From an uncultured Actinomycetes bacterium (lineage in GTDB: Bacteria > Actinomycetota > Actinomycetes > Nanopelagicales > Nanopelagicaceae), in assembly GCA_903916775.1 (NCBI GenBank), contig CAIWXY010000053.1, forward strand, positions 1-5,573: 5,573 nucleotides of DNA. The letters run 5' to 3'. The stretch's first letter is position 1. Each line of letters starts with the position of its first letter. Positions 1 through 4,079 of the stretch are shown here, piece after piece. The notes below the pieces were generated by a model, which saw nothing but the letters and a program-made list of their open reading frames with translations, ran no database searches and was not told the DNA's origin. Position numbers and translations under genes: made by a program.

Positions 1-361
1 CAGACTTCTCTTTTTCTATTACTTCCTTCGTGGACTATCACTCTTTTTGTTGCCTTCAATTCTCTTCAGAAGCGTTCATCCATCAACCCTAGTGTTTGTA
101 ATTTTCTACGGCCTCGATTGGGTTGCCACTGTGCCCCCAACAATTGTCTTATGTCGCACCGTGCTAACTCCGGAGCGCGGAACAATTGTTTATGGCTGGG
201 TCTTCACATTCCATCAGATTGGAGCCTCTGTGGCTGCGCTAGGTGGAGCCATCATTCACGACAAGCTTGGTAACTACGCTGCTGCCTTCTATGGGGCAGG
301 ACTGCTCTGCGTGATCGCCGCATTTGCAGTGACCAGGATTAACACTCCGGCCAAGGTATGA
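1..361 (+). CDS. MFS transporter, C-terminal part (5' end outside window)
   Basis: This is the C-terminal 119 residues of a major facilitator superfamily permease. The frame is open from base 2 to a TGA at 359-361, with no stop before the left edge, so the start lies outside the window. The fragment shows about four hydrophobic segments (roughly fragment residues 5-22, 30-50, 63-85 and 92-111), matching the last helices of a 12-TM carrier. Typical late-helix motifs are visible: YYFLRGLSLFLLP, then FYGLDWVATVPPT, then the small-residue stretch GASVAALGGAIIHD before the final helix. The FYGLDWVATVPPT signature is seen in bacterial MFS carriers of unassigned substrate, often annotated as monocarboxylate-like or efflux permeases, so no substrate is named. 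It is probably the first visible gene of the operon ending in heliorhodopsin, as its stop is 12 bases before the next start. Confidence 0.85.
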   Translation, partial: RLLFFYYFLRGLSLFLLPSILFRSVHPSTLVFVIFYGLDWVATVPPTIVLCRTVLTPERGTIVYGWVFTFHQIGASVAALGGAIIHDKLGNYAAAFYGAGLLCVIAAFAVTRINTPAKV

Positions 362-373
362 AATGATCGTGCC

Positions 374-1018
374 ATGATTATCGATGTCTGGGCTGATGTT
401 GTCTGTCCGTGGTGTTTTATCGGCAAGCGCAGGTTGGAAAAAGCGCTGGCAACATTTGAGCACCGCGATGAAATCACTATCAGACATCGTGCGTTTCAAT
501 TAGATCCAAATGCCAAAGAAACTCTTCCAACTAAAGATCTGCTCGCAACCAAGTACAACGTTTCTCCCAGCCAGGTGAGGGAGATGCAAGCGAATGTTTG
601 CGCCGTGGCCGATGGCGAAGGACTTTGCTATCAGCTAGATGAGACCCTCTCTGGAAACACATTCGATGCACATCGCCTACTTCTGTGGTCGGCAACTATT
701 GGCAAGCAAGATGAACTTCTCGAGGCGCTCTTTAGCGCATATTTTGAGAAATCTCGCCCCGTCTTTACCCATGCAGATCTGGTCGCTATTGCTCTCACGA
801 TTGGCATTGATGCCGACGTTGCCGATGACATCTTGAGATCGGATCAGTATGCGGATGAGGTAATCGCCGATAGAAACTTAGCCACACAGCTCGGAGCCAA
901 TGGAGTCCCATTTTTTGTTCTAGATATGAAATACGGTATCTCTGGCGCTCAGCCGCTAGAAGCCTTCACTGCAACTCTGAACCAAGCTTGGGAAGATTAT
1001 CAAGCCGAACTGAAGTAA
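374..1018 (+). CDS. DsbA family / FrnE-like thiol-disulfide oxidoreductase
   Basis: This 214-residue thioredoxin-fold protein belongs to the DsbA family, FrnE/2-hydroxychromene-2-carboxylate isomerase-like branch. The redox motif CPWC is at residues 11-14, right after the first strand (IIDVWADVV). GNTFDAHRL at 94-102 is the usual helical-insert motif of FrnE proteins. GVP at 177-179 supplies the cis-proline that faces the active site, and GISGAQP at 188-194 is the typical C-terminal signature. Length matches the family. No signal peptide is present, so it should act in the cytoplasm, in disulfide exchange, isomerisation or a glutathione/mycothiol-linked reaction. FrnE homologues have been tied to oxidative-stress tolerance in other bacteria; that role here is inference. 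ATG 374 is the first in-frame start after the in-frame TGA of the upstream transporter, 12 bases away. No good Shine-Dalgarno is visible. The next gene starts 9 bases after its stop. Confidence 0.9.
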   Translation: MIIDVWADVVCPWCFIGKRRLEKALATFEHRDEITIRHRAFQLDPNAKETLPTKDLLATKYNVSPSQVREMQANVCAVADGEGLCYQLDETLSGNTFDAHRLLLWSATIGKQDELLEALFSAYFEKSRPVFTHADLVAIALTIGIDADVADDILRSDQYADEVIADRNLATQLGANGVPFFVLDMKYGISGAQPLEAFTATLNQAWEDYQAELK

Positions 1019-1021
1019 CCT
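1016..1021 (+). promoter_or_regulatory. Candidate -10 element (TAACCT) for leaderless SDR transcript
   Basis: TAACCT fits TANNNT and ends 6 bases before ATG 1028. It includes the TAA stop of the upstream gene. Transcription from it would start at or next to the start codon. No matching -35 was recognised and no Shine-Dalgarno precedes the gene. In the short intergenic gap this may be chance; read-through from upstream is the simpler source of transcript. Confidence 0.25.
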
Positions 1022-1027
1022 TCAGGC

Positions 1028-1771
1028 ATGAGCCAGAAAATTGCAGTCGTAACCGGAGCTAGCAGTGGAATTGGGGCAGCGACAGCAATCGAGCTATCCC
1101 GAAATGGCTATACGGTTATTGCTGCCGCTCGCAGAACTGAAAAGCTCGCAGAACTTGCACACGAGCATCCCAACATTGTTGCTGCGCAATTAGATATTAC
1201 CGATCAGGCTTCAGTTGATGCTTTTGTCGAATCTCTTGACGGCAAAGATATCGCCGTGCTGGTCAACAATGCGGGTGGAGCATTCGACGCTATGTCGGTC
1301 GAGAATTCTGATCCCGAAATTTGGAGTAAGACTTTCGAGGTCAATGTCGTCGGAACCGTTCGAATGGTGAAAGCCTGTTTGCCAAGCCTTAAGCATGGCG
1401 GTCATATTGTTATTGTGACATCGACTGCTGGGTACGCCGCTTATGAAAATGGCGGAAGCTACGTGGCAGCCAAAGCGGCCGAAGTTTCGTTGGCTCGAAC
1501 CTTGCGCCTGGAACTCAACGGTCTACCAATTCGCATTACAGAGATTGCGCCAGGAATGGTGAAGACTGAAGAATTCGCCAAAGTACGTCTTGGGGGAGAT
1601 GCGGCAAAAGCAGCGAAGGTCTATGAAGGAGTTGCCCATCCGTTGAGCGCAGAGGATATTGCGGAGTCGATTCGCTGGTCCGTCATGCTGCCTGAGCACG
1701 TCAACATAGATTCACTTGTTATTCGCCCGGTAGCTCAGGCTGCCAACCATAAAGTTCATCGCGTCCTCTAG
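1028..1771 (+). CDS. YdfG-like NADP-dependent short-chain dehydrogenase
   Basis: This 247-residue classical SDR has all catalytic features intact. The cofactor loop TGASSGIG is at residues 9-16, and the arginine pair R35-R36 after the second strand favours NADP(H). D56 sits in the adenine-side LDITD motif, NNAG is at 80-83 and N106 lies in FEVNVVGT. The catalytic Ser132 is in TSTAG, Tyr145 and Lys149 are in YVAAK, and APG is at 174-176. The tail resembles the YdfG/3-hydroxy acid (L-allo-threonine, serine) dehydrogenase subgroup as I recall it: a TEEFAKVRLGGD segment after the APG loop, then LPEHVNIDSLVIRPV and a final VHR. The likely reaction is NADP-dependent oxidation of a 3-hydroxy acid, or reduction of a small carbonyl compound, in the cytosol; the true substrate is unknown. 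The start is fixed by the N-terminal Rossmann strand. It lies 9 bases after the oxidoreductase stop and 32 bases before heliorhodopsin. Confidence 0.9.
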   Translation: MSQKIAVVTGASSGIGAATAIELSRNGYTVIAAARRTEKLAELAHEHPNIVAAQLDITDQASVDAFVESLDGKDIAVLVNNAGGAFDAMSVENSDPEIWSKTFEVNVVGTVRMVKACLPSLKHGGHIVIVTSTAGYAAYENGGSYVAAKAAEVSLARTLRLELNGLPIRITEIAPGMVKTEEFAKVRLGGDAAKAAKVYEGVAHPLSAEDIAESIRWSVMLPEHVNIDSLVIRPVAQAANHKVHRVL

Positions 1772-1791
1772 TTTGCGGTGGCAGGCAGCAC

Positions 1792-1797
1792 TAGTAT
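1792..1797 (+). promoter_or_regulatory. Candidate -10 element (TAGTAT) directly upstream of heliorhodopsin
   Basis: TAGTAT matches the TATAAT consensus at four of six positions and ends 6 bases before ATG 1804, the spacing expected for a leaderless actinobacterial transcript. The 32-base gap here is the longest in the operon, and the GGGA at 1799-1802 is too close to the ATG to serve as a ribosome site. A TTGCGG at 1773-1778 would leave only a 13-base spacer, so no convincing -35 exists. It may give heliorhodopsin its own promoter in addition to read-through. Confidence 0.38.
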
Positions 1798-1803
1798 TGG
1801 GAT

Positions 1804-2589
1804 ATGGCTGCTAAAACTCCTCATGTAATTCACGACTCGGTCGCTTCAAAACTTCGCCGCATGAATCTTTATGCAGCGGTACTTCACCTAGGGTCGGCAA
1901 TCATTATTCTCACGCTGAGCAATGGCTATTCCATGCCAATTGTTGGTAGCTATATTCAAGGCGAACCTGGCTCAACTACTTACCAAATTGCAACACTTGG
2001 CCACTTGCCAATTGGACTGCTCTGCGCCCTCTTCCTCTTTTTAAGCTCGATTGCACACCTATGGGTAGCGTCCTATCGAGGCTTCCCACGTTATATCGAT
2101 GACCTCTCCAACAATAGAAACATAGCTCGATGGGTCGAGTACTCGATCTCCTCATCGATCATGATTGTCTTGATCTCAGTCATTTGTTCGGTGAGAGATA
2201 TCGTCACCTTGGCTGCACTCTTCTTCGTCAATGTCTCAATGATTCTCTTTGGTTGGCTTCAGGAAAAGTACGAAGTTCCAGGCGGTGGAATGCTCCCATT
2301 CTGGTTTGGATGTATTGCCGGAGTCGTGCCATGGGCTGCCATTGTCTGGCTCTTGATCGCACCTGGAGATGTTGGCTCTGCTCACGCGCCAGGATTCGTT
2401 TATGGCATCGTGGCATCACTTTTCATCTTCTTCAACTGCTTTGCTCTTAATCAATATCTTCAATACAAGCAGATAGGTAAATGGAAGAACTATCTTTACG
2501 GAGAGCGGATTTACATCATTCTCAGCTTTGTTGCTAAGTCCGCACTTGCTTGGCAGATCTTCGCTGGAGTCTTAGCTCAGTCGCACTAG
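1804..2589 (+). CDS. Heliorhodopsin (retinal-binding seven-helix photoreceptor)
   Basis: This 261-residue seven-helix membrane protein is a heliorhodopsin, closely resembling the actinobacterial reference HeR 48C12 as I recall it. Approximate helices are 20-41, 67-90, 106-130, 132-152, 164-186, 194-219 and 231-256. The Schiff-base lysine is K245 in SFVAKSALAWQIF (48C12 K241). The counterion is E112 in RWVEYSISSS (48C12 E107). H28 and H85 match the two conserved histidines (H23, H80), and S241 matches S237. Family blocks MILFGWLQEKY (146-156), PFWFGCIAG (165-173) and FALNQYLQYK (213-222) are present. The long helix A-B loop (42-66) fits the extracellular dimer-forming loop. The family has an inverted membrane orientation, N-terminus inside, consistent with the basic KLRR (17-20). 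Heliorhodopsins show slow photocycles without net ion pumping in the members studied; signalling or enzyme-regulating roles are proposed. No retinal-synthesis gene is in the window. ATG 1804 lacks a well-spaced Shine-Dalgarno but follows a TAGTAT hexamer. Confidence 0.97.
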   Translation: MAAKTPHVIHDSVASKLRRMNLYAAVLHLGSAIIILTLSNGYSMPIVGSYIQGEPGSTTYQIATLGHLPIGLLCALFLFLSSIAHLWVASYRGFPRYIDDLSNNRNIARWVEYSISSSIMIVLISVICSVRDIVTLAALFFVNVSMILFGWLQEKYEVPGGGMLPFWFGCIAGVVPWAAIVWLLIAPGDVGSAHAPGFVYGIVASLFIFFNCFALNQYLQYKQIGKWKNYLYGERIYIILSFVAKSALAWQIFAGVLAQSH

Positions 2590-3242
2590 TTGCGAATAAT
2601 CAGATCGAGATACCAGCTCTCTCGATCTGAAGGGTTGATTAACTCAGTTGTGAATTTTTTGTTTGCAATCACCTGAACCTCTTGTGGATTTTTTGCCGCC
2701 TTGTGTTCGAGTAGTAGTCGGGTGAGTTCACCTCGGTATTTTTTTGACATATGGGTAATGATTGAGCGCACGCCATCGCGTTCCTGGAAGACTCTTACTC
2801 CAACCGTTTTCTTGGGGTCAGGACGCCAAACACCTGCATAGGTCGAGGAGCGAGAGTCAATGATGAGTTCAGGATTGAGTGCATCTAGAACGCTCGAGAT
2901 TGCAGGTTTCCAGTACGCGCTTTTGAGCTTCGCCTTATATGGTGCGATTGGGTCATCTGGGCTGAGTATGCCGTAGAGCGCCGAGACAATCAAGAGCTCG
3001 TTTCGTCCACGCTTCTTCGCGGCTGTGCCGAGGCTCTGCCAATCAAGTGCCTGATAAAGGACCCCGGAGTAAATTTCTATTGCAGGGCTGGCAAACGAAT
3101 CCAAAATAGCCGAATCATGCGCCATGATTGCGCTACGGCGTAAATCTGTGAGTTCTTTTGCGAAGCGCAGGAGTGATAAATCTAAAACCTTCTCGCCGCT
3201 GGCCGGATTTTTTCCTTCACTCGGGGGCAACAAGATCAGCAC
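2586..3242 (-). CDS. yaaA: YaaA/DUF328 peroxide stress protein
   Basis: This 218-residue protein belongs to the YaaA (DUF328, UPF0246) family. The diagnostic N-terminus LILLPPSEGK is present with PPSEGK at 6-11. YSGVLYQALDW follows at 58-68, then SALYGILSPDDPIAPYK at 87-103, DSRSSTYAGVW at 129-139 and the basic KKYRGELTRLL at 167-177. In E. coli, YaaA lowers free intracellular iron during hydrogen peroxide stress and so limits Fenton damage to DNA and protein; structural work shows a DNA-binding fold. It is a cytosolic protein. Length is in the family range, a little shorter than many members. The start is GTG at 3242-3240; it is chosen because LILLPPSEGK is the conserved N-terminus. No Shine-Dalgarno is seen upstream. 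The gene is divergent from the nucleoside phosphorylase (18-base gap) and convergent with heliorhodopsin, overlapping it by 4 bases. No OxyR- or PerR-type operator could be recognised. Confidence 0.93.
   Translation of the reverse strand: MLILLPPSEGKNPASGEKVLDLSLLRFAKELTDLRRSAIMAHDSAILDSFASPAIEIYSGVLYQALDWQSLGTAAKKRGRNELLIVSALYGILSPDDPIAPYKAKLKSAYWKPAISSVLDALNPELIIDSRSSTYAGVWRPDPKKTVGVRVFQERDGVRSIITHMSKKYRGELTRLLLEHKAAKNPQEVQVIANKKFTTELINPSDRESWYLDLIIRN
2600..2630. terminator. Perfect 11-bp inverted repeat, candidate 3' hairpin between convergent genes
   Basis: TCAGATCGAGA (2600-2610) pairs perfectly with TCTCGATCTGA (2620-2630) around a 9-base loop. It starts 11 bases after the heliorhodopsin stop, while being coding sequence for the last residues of yaaA. 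As RNA it would fold on either strand. There is no immediate U-tract: on the plus strand six T occur only at 2655-2660, and on the minus strand the following bases are mixed. It is therefore not a standard intrinsic terminator, but it may mark or protect the 3' end of the heliorhodopsin transcript. Confidence 0.45.
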
Positions 3243-3248
3243 GGGAGA

Positions 3249-3254
3249 TAGGCT
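3249..3254 (+). promoter_or_regulatory. Candidate -10 element (TAGGCT) for nucleoside phosphorylase operon
   Basis: TAGGCT fits TANNNT and ends 6 bases before ATG 3261. The intergenic gap is only 18 bases and the flanking genes diverge, so the operon promoter must lie in this gap or inside yaaA. No clear TTGACA-like -35 is seen 17 bases upstream, within the yaaA coding region. Confidence 0.4.
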
Positions 3255-3255
3255 A
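3250..3255 (-). promoter_or_regulatory. Candidate -10 element (TAGCCT) for yaaA
   Basis: Read on the minus strand, bases 3255-3250 are TAGCCT, followed by 7 bases and then the GTG start of yaaA. It overlaps the plus-strand hexamer by five bases, so TAGGCTA could act as a shared -10 in both directions. The GTG has no purine-rich ribosome site upstream, consistent with a leaderless transcript. No -35 was recognised. Confidence 0.35.
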
Positions 3256-3260
3256 CTGCC

Positions 3261-4079
3261 ATGAGCGATCTTTACACCGACCCTATCGGCACAGCCACTG
3301 TAGCTGCAGCGAAGCTAGCGCAGCTCACGGGCAAGCCGCACCACGATGTAGCACTTGTGATGGGCTCCGGTTGGGTCTCGGCCGCCGATGCTCTTGGAAC
3401 TCCAACCCACGAGTTCCCAGCAACCTCACTTCCGGGCTTTCTTGTACCCACAGTTGAGGGACATGGCGGACTTGTTCGTTCCTATGACCTGCAAGGAGCA
3501 AACGGCACGATTCGTGCTCTGGTCTTTCTGGGTCGCACCCACCTCTACGAGGGAAAAGGCGTGGAACCTGTTGTGCATGGAGTTCGCACTGCAGTTAAGG
3601 CAGGATGCAAAGTTGTAGTACTGACAAATGCATGTGGTGGAATCAACCGTGACTACAAAGTCGGGCAACCTGTATTGATCCGTGATCATATTTCTATGAC
3701 AGCTGTAAGTCCGCTCATCGGAGCTGATTTTGTAGACCTGACGGATCTCTATAGCAAGCGAATTCGAGCGATCTTGCATGAAGAAGATCCAACTCTTGCC
3801 GAAGGTGTTTACGTTCACTGGCGCGGTCCAGCGTATGAGACTCCAGCCGAGATTAATTTCCTGCGCACTGTGGGCGCTGATTTGGTCGGTATGTCCACCG
3901 TGCCCGAAGCAATCGCAGCTCATGCACTAGGCGCCGAAGTGCTCGGAATTTCTTTAGTTACCAACGCAGCTGCTGGCATTAGCGGTGAAAAACTCAGCCA
4001 TCTAGAAGTTATGGCTGCTGGAAAAGCTGCCGCAGGCAAGATGGGTGATTTGCTGAGCAAGGTTTTGCACAAACTATGA
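3261..4079 (+). CDS. Purine nucleoside phosphorylase (trimeric type)
   Basis: This 272-residue enzyme is a trimeric-class purine nucleoside phosphorylase. It splits (deoxy)inosine or (deoxy)guanosine with phosphate into free base and (deoxy)ribose 1-phosphate in the cytosol. The phosphate site is visible as GSGW (35-38), H68 in EGHGG, R92 in GRTHLYEG (91-98) and the TNACGGIN loop (122-129). The purine/sugar site is seen in GPAYETPAEI (189-198), GMSTVPEA (210-217), N235 in VTNAAAG and H247 in LSHLEV, equivalent to human Asn243 and His257. The ending GISGEKLSHLEVMAAG is typical of actinobacterial forms such as mycobacterial Rv3307. ATG 3261 gives the usual N-terminus. GGGAG at 3243-3247 is 13 bases upstream, rather far for a ribosome site. 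The stop overlaps the next start in ATGA (4076-4079), so the two genes are almost certainly co-transcribed and translationally coupled. Confidence 0.95.
   Translation: MSDLYTDPIGTATVAAAKLAQLTGKPHHDVALVMGSGWVSAADALGTPTHEFPATSLPGFLVPTVEGHGGLVRSYDLQGANGTIRALVFLGRTHLYEGKGVEPVVHGVRTAVKAGCKVVVLTNACGGINRDYKVGQPVLIRDHISMTAVSPLIGADFVDLTDLYSKRIRAILHEEDPTLAEGVYVHWRGPAYETPAEINFLRTVGADLVGMSTVPEAIAAHALGAEVLGISLVTNAAAGISGEKLSHLEVMAAGKAAAGKMGDLLSKVLHKL

Noticed and set aside
1785..1811. GCAGC / GCTGC inverted repeat spanning the heliorhodopsin start codon
   Set aside because: Only five base pairs with a 17-base loop; too weak to claim a translational control hairpin.
2130..2450. 106-codon plus-strand frame inside heliorhodopsin
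   Set aside because: It is an out-of-frame shadow of the strongly conserved rhodopsin frame; composition (many Cys, Arg, Trp) is typical of a non-coding frame.
2655..2744. Several T-runs (about 2655-2660, 2689-2694, 2738-2744) that resemble terminator tails on the plus strand
   Set aside because: They are lysine-rich AAA/AAG codon runs of yaaA read on the opposite strand, and the only strong stem nearby is 25 bases away from the first run.
3426..3923. 165-codon open frame on the minus strand inside the nucleoside phosphorylase gene
   Set aside because: It is fully antisense to a gene with all catalytic motifs intact; its own translation has no recognisable domain and looks like a codon-bias shadow.
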